Below, one piece after another: positions 16,892-24,942 of a stretch of DNA of 64,000 nucleotides. The stretch comes from Rubrobacter xylanophilus DSM 9941. Lineage in GTDB: Bacteria > Actinomycetota > Rubrobacteria > Rubrobacterales > Rubrobacteraceae. The notes beneath the pieces are model-generated. The model worked only from the letters and a program-made list of their open reading frames with translations. It ran no database searches and had not been told where the DNA came from. The translations under genes were made by a program, and so were the position numbers. Position 1 is the first letter of the stretch. Every line of letters begins with the position of its first letter. The stretch is from positions 2,832,001-2,896,000 of the forward strand of contig NC_008148.1 in assembly GCF_000014185.1 (NCBI RefSeq). Direction: 5' to 3'.

Positions 16892-17428
16892 TTGGCCCGC
16901 ATCTCGCCCGAGGAGGTGGACGCGCTCTCCAGGGAGGAGTTCGTGCGGCTCTTCGGCGGGGTGTACGAGCGCTCGCCGTGGGCGGCCGAGGCGGCGTGGG
17001 AGGAGCGCCCCTTCGGCGGCCTCGAGGGCCTGGAGGAGGCGCTGGAGCGGGCGGTGCGCCGGGCGCCCGAAGAGCGGCGGCGCGCGCTCATAGAGGCCCA
17101 CCCCGACCTCGCGGGCAGGGCCGCCGCGGCCGGCGAGATCACGCGCGAGTCCGCCCGCGAGCAGTCCTCGGCCGGCCTGGACAGGCTCACCCCGGAGGAG
17201 CACGCGCGCTTCGCCCGGATAAACCGCGAGTACCGAAAGCGCTTCGGCATCCCGTTCATCGTGTGCGTCCGGGAGCACACGAAGGAGTCGATCCTCGCCG
17301 AGGCCGAGCGCCGCCTCGCCAGCACCCGCGAGCGGGAGCTCGAGACGGCGCTGGACGAGATCTGCAAGATAGCCCGCCACCGGCTGCGGGAGCTGGTCGG
17401 GCCGGCAGGCCAAGAGAACGGAACGTAG
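16892..17428 (+). CDS. uraD: OHCU decarboxylase
   Basis: Decarboxylates 2-oxo-4-hydroxy-4-carboxy-5-ureidoimidazoline to (S)-allantoin, the third step of urate oxidation. 178 residues, as in the family. A-H-P-D-L-A with the catalytic histidine near residue 70, E-Q-S-S-A-G-L, and N-x-x-Y-R-K-R-F-G-I-P-F-I-V-C-V-R are diagnostic. The TTG start lies 1 nt after the permease stop with GGAGGAGG inside the permease end. Cotranscribed with uricase and 5-hydroxyisourate hydrolase downstream, completing the urate-to-allantoin set. Confidence 0.93.
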   Translation: MARISPEEVDALSREEFVRLFGGVYERSPWAAEAAWEERPFGGLEGLEEALERAVRRAPEERRRALIEAHPDLAGRAAAAGEITRESAREQSSAGLDRLTPEEHARFARINREYRKRFGIPFIVCVREHTKESILAEAERRLASTRERELETALDEICKIARHRLRELVGPAGQENGT

Positions 17429-17461
17429 TCCCCACGTAGAGAGAGGAGCCGCCACAGAGAG

Positions 17462-18046
17462 ATGGGATTCCCCCGGATAACGCTGGAGCTGCCCGGATGG
17501 GTGGAGGAGCTCGTCGAGAGCAGGGGCCGCGTCTACCCCTCCGTGGAGGACAGGATGCGCCTCGCCGTGGAGCTCTCGCGGCTCAACGTCGAGCACCGCA
17601 CCGGCGGGCCCTTCGGGGCGGCCATCTTCGAGGAGGAGAGCGGGAGGCTGCTCGCCCCCGGCGTCAACCTCGTGGTCCCCTCCAGCTGCTCCGTCGCCCA
17701 CGCCGAGGTCGTCGCCATAATGGTCGCCCAGAGGAGCCTGGGGCACTTCGACCTCGGCGGCCCCGGCATGCCGCGCTACCAGCTCTTCGCCAGCACCGAG
17801 CCGTGCGCCATGTGCTTCGGGGCCACCACTTGGTCGGGGGTCAGGAGCCTGGTCTGCGGCGCCCGGGACGAGGACGCCCGGGCGGTGGGCTTCGACGAGG
17901 GGGCCAAGGTGGAGCGTTGGATCTCGGCGCTCGAGGAGCGGGGCATCTCCGTCCGACGGGACGTGCTGCGCGAGGAGGCCGCCGCGGTGCTCCGCCGCTA
18001 CGCCGAGGGAGAGAACGTGATCTACAACGCCCGGCAGGGCAGCTAG
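17462..18046 (+). CDS. CDA-fold deaminase, probable guanine deaminase
   Basis: 194 residues. Zinc-dependent cytidine/deoxycytidylate deaminase fold: H-A-E-V-V-A-I (zinc His and proton-shuttle Glu) and E-P-C-A-M-C-F-G (two zinc Cys). The length and the N-x-x-x-R-T-G-G-P-F-G-A start of the core fit GuaD/TadA-like enzymes. Since tadA is present at 47.5 kb, guanine deamination to xanthine is more likely in this operon. The amidohydrolase at 11.5 kb may act on the same or a related purine, so the two may divide substrates. Confidence 0.8.
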   Translation: MGFPRITLELPGWVEELVESRGRVYPSVEDRMRLAVELSRLNVEHRTGGPFGAAIFEEESGRLLAPGVNLVVPSSCSVAHAEVVAIMVAQRSLGHFDLGGPGMPRYQLFASTEPCAMCFGATTWSGVRSLVCGARDEDARAVGFDEGAKVERWISALEERGISVRRDVLREEAAAVLRRYAEGENVIYNARQGS

Positions 18047-18062
18047 GGAAGGGAGGGAGAGG

Positions 18063-18947
18063 ATGACCGACACCGCCAGCAAGACCTCCGGCAGGAGGAT
18101 CGTGCTCGGCCACACCAACTACGGCAAGTCAGACATCCGGCTGGTCAAGGTGTTCCGCAACCCGGGGCGGCACGAGATCAAGGAGCTGCGCGTGGACGTC
18201 TCCCAGGAGGGAGACTTCGCCGCCGCCCACGTGGAGGGGGACAACACCGGCCTCATGGCCACCGACACGATGCGCAACACGGTCTACGCGCTGGCCAGGG
18301 ACCGCCTGACCGGGAGCGCCGAGGCCTTCGGGGTGGAGCTGGTGCGCCACTTCCTCGAGGCCGCGCCCCGGGCGAACCGCGTCCGCGTGAGCATGGTCGA
18401 GCACCTCTGGGAGCGCATCGAGGCCGGCGGGAAGCCGCACGAGCACTCCTTCGTCCGGGCCGCCGGGGAGCGCACGGCCGAGGTGGTCGGCGACGAGGAG
18501 GGCAACTTCAGCGTCGAGGCCGGCATAGACGACCTCCTGGTCCTCAAGACCACCAACTCCGGCTGGGCGGGCTTTCTGCGCGACCGGTTCACCACCCTGC
18601 CGGAGACGGACGACAGGATCCTCTCCACCGTCGTGACCTCCCGCTGGTCCTACGGCGGCGCCACCGACCTGGACTTCGACCGGCTGTGGGAGGGGATCCG
18701 CCGGCGCATCCTGGAGACCTTCACCGACCACTACAGCCCCTCCGTCCAGTTCACCCTCCACCGCATGGGACGGGCGGTGCTGGAGAGCTTCCCGGAGGTG
18801 GAGCGCATCCACTTCTCGCTGCCCAACCGCCACCACCTCCTCTACGACCTGGAGCGCTTCGGGATGGAGAACCCCGGCGAGGTCTTCCACGCCGACGCCG
18901 AGCCCTACGGCCTGATCGAAGGGACCGTGGAGAGGTCCGCCTCTTGA
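18063..18947 (+). CDS. uox: Urate oxidase (uricase)
   Basis: Cofactor-free oxidation of urate to 5-hydroxyisourate. 294 residues, two T-fold halves. Catalytic Lys22 in Y-G-K-S-D-I-R, the Thr of [22 protein letters not shown] in the middle and L-P-N-R-H-H near the C-terminus all match the family. It is the stand-alone form, without the OHCU decarboxylase domain fused in Bacillus PucL. A strong GGGAGGG site precedes the ATG. The stop overlaps the TTG of uraH. Confidence 0.96.
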   Translation: MTDTASKTSGRRIVLGHTNYGKSDIRLVKVFRNPGRHEIKELRVDVSQEGDFAAAHVEGDNTGLMATDTMRNTVYALARDRLTGSAEAFGVELVRHFLEAAPRANRVRVSMVEHLWERIEAGGKPHEHSFVRAAGERTAEVVGDEEGNFSVEAGIDDLLVLKTTNSGWAGFLRDRFTTLPETDDRILSTVVTSRWSYGGATDLDFDRLWEGIRRRILETFTDHYSPSVQFTLHRMGRAVLESFPEVERIHFSLPNRHHLLYDLERFGMENPGEVFHADAEPYGLIEGTVERSAS

Positions 18948-19279
18948 GCGGCTACCTCACCACCCACGTCCTCGACACCGCCCGCGGCCGCCCGGCGGCG
19001 GGCCTCGAGGTGGAGCTCTTCCGCCTCGCGGACGGAGAGCGAAGGCTCCTCAAGGCCACGAAGACCAACGCCGACGGGCGCACCGACGAGCCCCTCCTGG
19101 AGGGGGAGCGCTTCGCGCGCGGCACCTACGAGCTCGTCTTCCACCTCGGCGGGCACTTCGGGGAGGCCGGCTTCCTGGACGAGGTCCCGGTGCGCTTCAC
19201 CGTCGAGCGCCCGGAGGAGCACTACCACGTGCCGCTCCTCGTCTCCCCCTACTCGTACACCACCTACCGGGGGAGCTAG
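18944..19279 (+). CDS. uraH: 5-Hydroxyisourate hydrolase (transthyretin-related)
   Basis: Hydrolyses 5-hydroxyisourate to OHCU. 111 residues. N-terminal [14 protein letters not shown] with the catalytic His, the conserved Arg in the middle, [10 protein letters not shown], and the C-terminal Y-R-G-S signature that separates these enzymes from true transthyretins. The start is TTG at 18944, overlapping the uricase TGA (TTGA). No signal peptide, so cytoplasmic together with uricase. Confidence 0.95.
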   Translation: MSGYLTTHVLDTARGRPAAGLEVELFRLADGERRLLKATKTNADGRTDEPLLEGERFARGTYELVFHLGGHFGEAGFLDEVPVRFTVERPEEHYHVPLLVSPYSYTTYRGS

Positions 19280-20644
19280 GTGTCGGCCTTCGACCTCATC
19301 GTGCGGGGAGGGACGGTGGTGCGCGGCGGCTGCGAGGTGGCCGACGTAGGCGTCGCGGATGGTGTGATCTCCGCTGTCGGCCCCGACCTCGAGGGGGGCG
19401 CCCGCGAGGAGATAGACGCCCGCGGGCTCCTCGTCCTCCCCGGCGCGATCGACGCCCACGTCCACTTCAACGAGCCCGGGCGCACGCGCTGGGAGGGGTT
19501 CGCGAGCGGCACCCGCGCGCTCGCCGCCGGGGGGACGACCCTCTGCGTCGAGATGCCGCTCAACGCCCACCCCCCCACCACCGACGGCGAGAGCTTCGAC
19601 CTCAAGCTCGCCGCCGCAAAGGCCTCGGCCCACGTGGACTTCGCGCTGTGGGGCGGGATCGTGCCGGGCAGGGTGGGGCGGATGGAGGAGCTCGCCGGGC
19701 GCGGGGTCGCGGGGTTCAAGGCGTTCATGTCCGCCACCGGCACCCCCGACTTCGAGGCCGCGGACGACCTCACCCTCTACGAGGGGATGCAGGAGGCCGC
19801 GCGTCTCGGCCTCCCCGTCCTCGTCCACGCGGAGAACCGCCAGATCACCGACGCCCTCGCCCGCCGGGCGACCTCAGCCCTGCGCACCACGATGCGCGAC
19901 TACCTCGCCTCCCGGCCCGCCGTAGCCGAGCTCGAGGCGATAGGGCGCGCGATCCTCCTCGCCTCCGAGGCCGGCTGCTCGCTGCACATCGTCCACGTGA
20001 GCACCGGGCGGGGGGTCGCCCTGGTCGCCGCGGCGCGAGAGCGGGGGGTGGACGTCACCTGCGAGACCTGCCCGCACTACCTCCTGTTCACCGACGAGGA
20101 CGCCGTGCGGATCGGGGCCGCCGCCAAGTGCGCCCCGCCGCTGCGCCCCCGCGAGGAGGTGGAGTCCCTGTGGGAGCAGGTGCTCGCAGGAAACGTCGCG
20201 TTCGTGACCTCCGACCACTCCCCCTGCCCGCCGGACATGAAGGCCGGGGAGGACATGTTCCGGGCCTGGGGCGGGATCTCCGGCTGCCAGTCGCTCCTCC
20301 CGGCCCTCCTCGACGAGGGGTATCACGGGCGGGGGCTCCCGCCGGAGCGGCTGGCGGAGCTGCTCTCTGCCAACGTGGCCCGCCGCTTCGGCTTCGCCGG
20401 GAAGGGTGGGATCGAGGAGGGAAACGACGCCGACCTCGCGCTCGTGGACCCCTCGGGGGAGCACGTGCTGCGCGAGGAGGACCTCCACTACCGCCACCCG
20501 ATCAGCCCGTACGTCGGGAGGAGCTTCCGGGGGCGGGTGGTGCGGACGATCCTGCGCGGGAGGACCGTCTTCGAGGGCGGGAGGGTCGTCTCGGGGCCGG
20601 CCGGAAGGTTCGTAAGACCGCAAAGAGAGAAAGGAGAGCGATGA
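19280..20644 (+). CDS. allB: Allantoinase
   Basis: Opens the hydantoin ring of allantoin to allantoate. 454 residues, dihydroorotase-like amidohydrolase: D-A-H-V-H-F-N-E-P-G near 55-64 (metal His pair), G-F-K-A-F-M with the lysine to be carboxylated, H-A-E-N, H-V-S-T, and T-S-D-H-S-P-C. The N-E-P-G and S-D-H-S-P-C versions favour allantoinase over dihydroorotase, as does the neighbouring uricase set. GTG start directly after the uraH stop with no gap; its TGA overlaps the ATG of the DUF3830 gene. Confidence 0.93.
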   Translation: MSAFDLIVRGGTVVRGGCEVADVGVADGVISAVGPDLEGGAREEIDARGLLVLPGAIDAHVHFNEPGRTRWEGFASGTRALAAGGTTLCVEMPLNAHPPTTDGESFDLKLAAAKASAHVDFALWGGIVPGRVGRMEELAGRGVAGFKAFMSATGTPDFEAADDLTLYEGMQEAARLGLPVLVHAENRQITDALARRATSALRTTMRDYLASRPAVAELEAIGRAILLASEAGCSLHIVHVSTGRGVALVAAARERGVDVTCETCPHYLLFTDEDAVRIGAAAKCAPPLRPREEVESLWEQVLAGNVAFVTSDHSPCPPDMKAGEDMFRAWGGISGCQSLLPALLDEGYHGRGLPPERLAELLSANVARRFGFAGKGGIEEGNDADLALVDPSGEHVLREEDLHYRHPISPYVGRSFRGRVVRTILRGRTVFEGGRVVSGPAGRFVRPQREKGER

Positions 20645-21054
20645 GCGACGTCAGGATCACGGTGGGGCCCTACGAGTTCCTCGCCCGCTGGGAGGGCGAG
20701 CGGTGCCCCAAGACCTGCGAGGCGTTCGAGAGGCTCCTGCCGTACCGGCAGAAGATCATCCACGTGCGGTGGAGCGGGGAGGCCTGCTGGGTGCCCCTGG
20801 GGGACTACGACCTCGGGGTCGGCTTCGAGGACGCCACCAGCGTCCCGCAGGCCGGGGAGATCCTCTTCTACCCCGGCGGCTACTCGGAGACCGAGATCCT
20901 CTTCCCCTACTACGGGACGGTCTTCAGGAGCAAGCTCGGCGTGATCGCGGGCAACCACCTGCTCACCGTCACCGAGGGCCACGAGAACCTGCGCCCGATG
21001 GGCGAGAAGTGCCTCTGGGAGGGCGCGCAGGACATCCTCTTCGAGAAGGCCTGA
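20641..21054 (+). CDS. DUF3830 protein
   Basis: 137 residues matching DUF3830, a small beta-rich family related to the cyclophilin-like fold: F-x-A-R-W-E near the N-terminus, G-E-A-C-W-V-P-L-G, P-G-E-I-L-F-Y-P-G-G-Y-S-E-T-E-I-like centre and a Y-G-x-x-x-F-x-S-K-x-G motif. No catalytic role is established. It is wedged between allantoinase (ATGA overlap) and the transcarbamylase, so it probably serves ureide breakdown, either as an enzyme, a binding protein or an accessory factor. It is a candidate to fill the missing step between allantoate and ureidoglycine, although nothing in its sequence shows a metal-hydrolase centre. Confidence 0.75.
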   Translation: MSDVRITVGPYEFLARWEGERCPKTCEAFERLLPYRQKIIHVRWSGEACWVPLGDYDLGVGFEDATSVPQAGEILFYPGGYSETEILFPYYGTVFRSKLGVIAGNHLLTVTEGHENLRPMGEKCLWEGAQDILFEKA

Positions 21055-21073
21055 GAATAGGAAAGGAGCTGGC

Positions 21074-22093
21074 ATGCAGAAAGAGGCGGTAAGGGACGCG
21101 GCGAACCTGCCCTCCATCCGCTCGCTCGTGCGGGCGGTGGGCTTCGAGGGCAGAAGCCTCCACTCCATAAACGACCTGACGAACGACCAGATCTACGCGC
21201 TCTTCGAGCTCGCCCGGGCCCTCGAGCCCTTCCACCGCTCCTCGGTGGACCTCTTGCGCGGCAGCGTGATGGTCACCCTCTTCTTCCAGCCGAGCACCCG
21301 CACCCGGATGAGCTTCGAGACCGCGATGCACCGGCTCGGCGGGGCCGTCGTGACCGAGGCGAACCCGCTCGTCTCCTCCTCGGCGGCCAAGGAGGAGTCG
21401 CTCGCCGACACGATGCGCACCATCTCCAAGTACGCCAACGTGATCGTGCTGCGCCACCCGGACGACGTCGCCGCGCGCGAGGGGGCCTCCTACTCCGAGT
21501 CCCCCGTCATAAACGGCGGCTGGGGCGACTGGGAGCACCCCACGCAGGCGCTCCTGGACCTCTACACCCTCTGGCGCACCCACGGCGGCGTCGAGGGGGC
21601 GAAGGTCGTGGTCGCCACCCCGGACATGGTCCACGCCCGCACCGGGCACTCGATGGCCTACGGGCTCGCCCGGCTCGGGGCCGAGGTGACGCTCGCCTCC
21701 CGCAGTGACTACCGGGCCCCCGAGGAGGTGATCGAGGGCCTGCGCCGGGTCGAGGGGGCGAAGGTGCGGGAGGTCTTCGACCTCGACCAGGACGGCTTCA
21801 ACGACCTCGTCTCGGAGATGGACCTCGTCTACCTGCCGGGCTGCAGCGCCCCCAAGGGCGAGGCCGCCGAGGAGTTCAAGAAGATGATGGACGAGTACTA
21901 CGTCCGGCTCGAGACGCTCGAGAAGGTGCGCGAGAGCGAGGGCCGCATCATCCGGGTCACCCACACCCTCCCGCGCCGCCCGGGCGAGATGGACCTGCGC
22001 ATCGACGACACCCCCCACCAGCAGTACTTCGAGGCGATAGCCTACAGCGTCGCGATCCGGATGGCCCTCGTCGCCGCTATCGTGGGGGCGTAG
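21074..22093 (+). CDS. ATCase-like transcarbamylase, probable ureidoglycine carbamoyltransferase
   Basis: 339 residues with the complete carbamoyl-phosphate half: S-T-R-T-R at 74-78, the 80s-loop S-S-S-A-A-K-E-E-S with Lys106, and H-P-T-Q at 155-158. The second-substrate half differs: where ATCase has the aspartate-binding R-x-Q, this protein has P-G-C-S-A-P-K-G (255-262), and it lacks the ornithine enzyme's S-M-G and H-C-L-P. It is therefore neither pyrB nor argF (argF is at 58 kb). Set between allantoinase and carbamate kinase, it most likely runs in reverse, phosphorolysing a ureido compound to carbamoyl phosphate. A ureidoglycine carbamoyltransferase has been proposed in the literature for such genes; I recall this but could not check it. 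Confidence 0.82.
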   Translation: MQKEAVRDAANLPSIRSLVRAVGFEGRSLHSINDLTNDQIYALFELARALEPFHRSSVDLLRGSVMVTLFFQPSTRTRMSFETAMHRLGGAVVTEANPLVSSSAAKEESLADTMRTISKYANVIVLRHPDDVAAREGASYSESPVINGGWGDWEHPTQALLDLYTLWRTHGGVEGAKVVVATPDMVHARTGHSMAYGLARLGAEVTLASRSDYRAPEEVIEGLRRVEGAKVREVFDLDQDGFNDLVSEMDLVYLPGCSAPKGEAAEEFKKMMDEYYVRLETLEKVRESEGRIIRVTHTLPRRPGEMDLRIDDTPHQQYFEAIAYSVAIRMALVAAIVGA

Positions 22094-22096
22094 GAG

Positions 22097-23038
22097 ATGG
22101 CGAGGGTCGCGGTCGTCGCCGTCGGCGGCAACTCCCTCATAAAGGACGAGGGCCACCGGGCGATGCCCTACCAGGAGGAGGCCGCCGCCGAGACCATGCG
22201 CCACATCGCCGAGATGATCTCGGCCGGGTGGGAGGTGGTGATCACCCACGGCAACGGCCCGCAGGTGGGCTACCTGCTGCGCCGCTCGGAGCTCTCGCGC
22301 CACGAGCTGCACGAGATACCCCTCGACTACTGCGGCGCGGACACCCAGGGCGCAACCGGCTACATGTTCTCGAAGGCCTTGCGCAACGAGCTCGCCCTGC
22401 GGGGCATCGACAAGCAGGTGGCGGCGATCGTCACCCAGACGGTCGTGGACCGCTCCGACCCGGCCTTCGAGAACCCCACGAAGCCGGTCGGCTCGTTCAT
22501 GGACGAGAGGACCGCCAGGGAGCGCGCCGAGAGGGAGGGCTGGACGGTCGTCGAGGACGCGGGCCGCGGCTGGCGGCGGGTCGTCCCCTCCCCCGCCCCG
22601 GTCAGGATCGTCGAGGCCCCCGTGATAGAGGCGCTGCTCCGGGAGGGGGTCGTGGTGGTCGGGGCCGGGGGCGGCGGCATCCCGGTCGTCGAGGACGAGA
22701 GGGGCCTCCTCTCCGGCGTCGCCGCCGTCATAGACAAGGACCACTCTTCGGCGCTGCTCGCGAACACGATCGGGGCGGACCTCTTCCTGATCTCCACGGC
22801 CGTCGAGCGGGTGGCGCTGAACTTCGGCAAGCCCGACGAGAGGCCGCTCTCGAAGGTCACGCTGGAGGAGGCGAGGCGCTACAGGGAGGAGGGCCACTTC
22901 GCGAAGGGGAGCATGGAGCCGAAGGTCTCCGCCGCGATAGGCTTCCTGGAGCGCGGCGGCAGGGAGGCGATCATCACCAGCCCCGAGAACATCCCGCGCG
23001 CCCTCGCCGGCGAGGCCGGGACCCACATCGTCCCGTGA
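22097..23038 (+). CDS. arcC: Carbamate kinase
   Basis: 313 residues, amino-acid kinase fold: V-A-V-G-G-N-S-L-I at the N-terminus, T-H-G-N-G-P-Q-V-G, G-A-G-G-G-G-I-P-V-V and V-I-D-K-D-H-S-S-A-L-L-A are all carbamate-kinase motifs. It converts carbamoyl phosphate and ADP to ATP, CO2 and ammonia. It starts 3 nt after the transcarbamylase, and no arginine deiminase genes lie nearby, so its partner is the ureide transcarbamylase. The pair would recover one ATP per ureido group. The next gene overlaps it by 4 nt. Confidence 0.95.
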   Translation: MARVAVVAVGGNSLIKDEGHRAMPYQEEAAAETMRHIAEMISAGWEVVITHGNGPQVGYLLRRSELSRHELHEIPLDYCGADTQGATGYMFSKALRNELALRGIDKQVAAIVTQTVVDRSDPAFENPTKPVGSFMDERTARERAEREGWTVVEDAGRGWRRVVPSPAPVRIVEAPVIEALLREGVVVVGAGGGGIPVVEDERGLLSGVAAVIDKDHSSALLANTIGADLFLISTAVERVALNFGKPDERPLSKVTLEEARRYREEGHFAKGSMEPKVSAAIGFLERGGREAIITSPENIPRALAGEAGTHIVP

Positions 23039-24027
23039 GCCTCCCGGAGATAGCGCTCATCACCACCGGCGGCACGATCGCCGCCCGCCCGCTCCCCTCG
23101 GGGGAGGTCGTCGTCGCCGACTCGGGCGAGGAGCTTCTGGCCTCGGTCCCGGAGCTGGCGGAGGTCGCCCGCGTCCGCCTCGTCGAGCTCTTCCGCATCG
23201 ACAGCAGCCTGATGACCCCGCAGGACATGCTCGAGATCGCGCGCCGGGTGCGCGCCCTCGACCGCGACGAGAGCCTCGCGGGCTTCGTCGTGGCCCACGG
23301 GACCGACACGATGGAGGAGAGCGCCTACCTGGTGGACCTGCTCTACGCGGGCGAGAGGCCCGTCGTCTTCACCGGGGCCCAGCGCAACGCGGACGACCCC
23401 GCCCCCGACGGCCCGGGCAACCTGCTCGACGCGGCCCGCATCGCCGCGAGCCCGGAGGCCCGCGGCCTCGGGGCGGTCGTGGCGATGGCCGGGCGCATAG
23501 ACGCCGCCCGCGACGCCACCAAGGTCCACACCACCTCCCTGGAGGCCTTCTCCTCCCTGGACCGCGGCAAGCTCGGCGAGGTGGCGGACGGGGCCGTGCG
23601 CATCTTCCGCTCCCGCCCCCGCCCGCTGAACCTGAGCGCCACCGACGCCGTGGAGCCGCGGGTGGCCCTCGTGAAGCTCGCCGCCGGGATGGACGGCGCC
23701 CTGCTGCGCGCCGCCCGCGAGGGCGGGACCGCGGGCATCGTCCTCGAGGCCCTCGGGCTCGGCAACGCCAACCCCGGCGTCGTCCGGGAGGTGGAGCTGT
23801 GCACGGAGGCCGGCCTCCCCGTCCTCGTCGTCTCCCGGGTGCCCTCCGGGAGCGTGGCCCCAGTCTACGGCGACGGCGGCGGCAGCGACCTGGCCAGAGC
23901 CGGCGCCCTCTTCGGGGGCAGCCTGATCGGGCAGAAGGCCCGGATCCTGCTCATGGTGGCCCTCGCCGCCCGTCGCAGGAGCGGAACGCCCCTCGAGGAG
24001 CTGCTCGCCCCCCACCTCCGGATATAG
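23035..24027 (+). CDS. Asparaginase-type amidohydrolase
   Basis: 330 residues, type I/II L-asparaginase fold. T-T-G-G-T-I-A carries the nucleophile Thr and H-G-T-D-T-M-E-E the second catalytic Thr-Asp pair; V-F-T-G-A-Q-R follows. No signal peptide, so cytoplasmic. GTG start overlaps the carbamate kinase stop (GTGA). As the last gene of a purine-degradation operon its physiological amide may not be asparagine; an amide intermediate of ureide breakdown is possible but not shown by sequence. Confidence 0.85.
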   Translation: MSLPEIALITTGGTIAARPLPSGEVVVADSGEELLASVPELAEVARVRLVELFRIDSSLMTPQDMLEIARRVRALDRDESLAGFVVAHGTDTMEESAYLVDLLYAGERPVVFTGAQRNADDPAPDGPGNLLDAARIAASPEARGLGAVVAMAGRIDAARDATKVHTTSLEAFSSLDRGKLGEVADGAVRIFRSRPRPLNLSATDAVEPRVALVKLAAGMDGALLRAAREGGTAGIVLEALGLGNANPGVVREVELCTEAGLPVLVVSRVPSGSVAPVYGDGGGSDLARAGALFGGSLIGQKARILLMVALAARRRSGTPLEELLAPHLRI

Positions 24028-24052
24028 CCCGCGCAGGGGCCAACGGAGCGGG

Positions 24053-24058
24053 TAGAAT
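24053..24058 (+). promoter_or_regulatory. -10 box of the iclR gene
   Basis: TAGAAT 26 nt after the stop of the asparaginase-type gene. No convincing -35 box. It would give a transcript start near 24065 and a leader of about 46 nt. Confidence 0.4.
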
Positions 24059-24069
24059 ATGCGCCGGGG

Positions 24070-24084
24070 TTACGCGATACGAAA
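24070..24084 (+). promoter_or_regulatory. Putative IclR-type operator C (autoregulation)
   Basis: TTACGCGATACGAAA: arms TT-x-CG and CG-x-AA are perfectly symmetric around 5 nt. It matches the hyi-promoter site at 10 of 15 positions and lies just downstream of the iclR -10 box. Confidence 0.4.
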
Positions 24085-24110
24085 GAGTGCTTCTAGAGAG
24101 CGGGGGTAAA

Positions 24111-24893
24111 TTGGCGGGCACGGCTGCTAACAGGTCATCGCGGGGGGAGGTTCAGTCGCTGGCGCGGGCTCTGGACATCCTGGAGCTGCTGGGCCGCTCG
24201 GAGAGCGAGCTGGGGGTGACGGAGATAGGTCCTGCGGTGGGTTTGCCTAACGGGACGGCCCACCGGCTCCTGGCCACCCTCACCCGCCGGGGCTACGCCC
24301 GGCAGGTCGGCGAGAGCCGCAAGTACACCCTGGGCCCGAAGGCGCTGGTTCTGGCCTCCTCGGCGCGCGAGCACCTGGGCTCGCTGGCGCAGCCGTACCT
24401 GGAGGAGCTGATGGAGATCAGCCAGGAGTCCTCCAACCTGGCCACCCTGGACCGCAACGCGGTGGTCTACATAGAGCAGGTGCCCGCCCCCCGCATGGTC
24501 CGGATGTTCACCGAGCCGGGCAACCGGGTCCCCCCCCACGCCACGGGCACGGGCAAGGTGCTGCTGGCCTACCACCCGGAGGAGGTGGTGGAATCGGTGA
24601 TACAGCAGACCGGCCTGGTCCGCTTCACCGCCCACACCGTGACCGACCCGCGCCGCCTCCGCCGGGAGCTGGCCGCGATCCGGGAGCAGGGCTACGCCAT
24701 CGACTCGGAGGAGATGGAGGAGGGCGTCCGCTGCCTCGCCGCCCCCGTGTTCGGTCCGGACGGAAAGATCCTCGCGGCCATGAGCGTCTCAGGCCCCGCA
24801 GGAAGGCTGAGCGAAGCCCGGCTCGAGGAGCTGATCCCGCACATAAAGCGCATCGCGGACGAGTTCTCCCGCGACCTGCAGGGCACCGCCTGA
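24111..24893 (+). CDS. IclR-family transcriptional regulator
   Basis: 260 residues. Winged-helix DNA-binding domain in the first ~75 residues (S-L-A-R-A-L-D-I-L, then G-L-P-N-G-T-A-H-R-L-L-A-T-L), followed by the IclR ligand-binding domain with P-H-A-T-G-T-G-K-V-L-L-A and a conserved E-E-x-x-E-G-V-R-C-L-A-A-P-V-F. The TTG start has GGGGG 6 nt upstream and gives the standard family length. It stands between the purine operon and the glyoxylate-to-glycerate operon, like E. coli AllR, which senses glyoxylate/allantoin; the effector here is inferred to be a similar metabolite. Confidence 0.9.
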   Translation: MAGTAANRSSRGEVQSLARALDILELLGRSESELGVTEIGPAVGLPNGTAHRLLATLTRRGYARQVGESRKYTLGPKALVLASSAREHLGSLAQPYLEELMEISQESSNLATLDRNAVVYIEQVPAPRMVRMFTEPGNRVPPHATGTGKVLLAYHPEEVVESVIQQTGLVRFTAHTVTDPRRLRRELAAIREQGYAIDSEEMEEGVRCLAAPVFGPDGKILAAMSVSGPAGRLSEARLEELIPHIKRIADEFSRDLQGTA

Positions 24894-24924
24894 GGGCGGC
24901 GGCCGTCGACACCGGCCGCCGCCC
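24894..24924 (+). terminator. Strong GC hairpin after iclR
   Basis: Perfect 12-bp stem (24894-24905 with 24913-24924) around a 7-nt loop, beginning on the base after the iclR stop codon. No clear T-run follows, so termination efficiency is uncertain, but its position fits a terminator. Confidence 0.6.
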
Positions 24925-24942
24925 TCATCGCCGGGGCGCTGT

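Noticed and set aside
19280-20644. Calling this gene dihydroorotase
   Set aside because: Motifs N-E-P-G and S-D-H-S-P-C and the uricase/uraH neighbours fit allantoinase.
21074-22093. Calling this gene pyrB (aspartate carbamoyltransferase)
   Set aside because: No aspartate-binding R-x-Q and no pyrimidine genes around it; the purine/ureide context fits another substrate.
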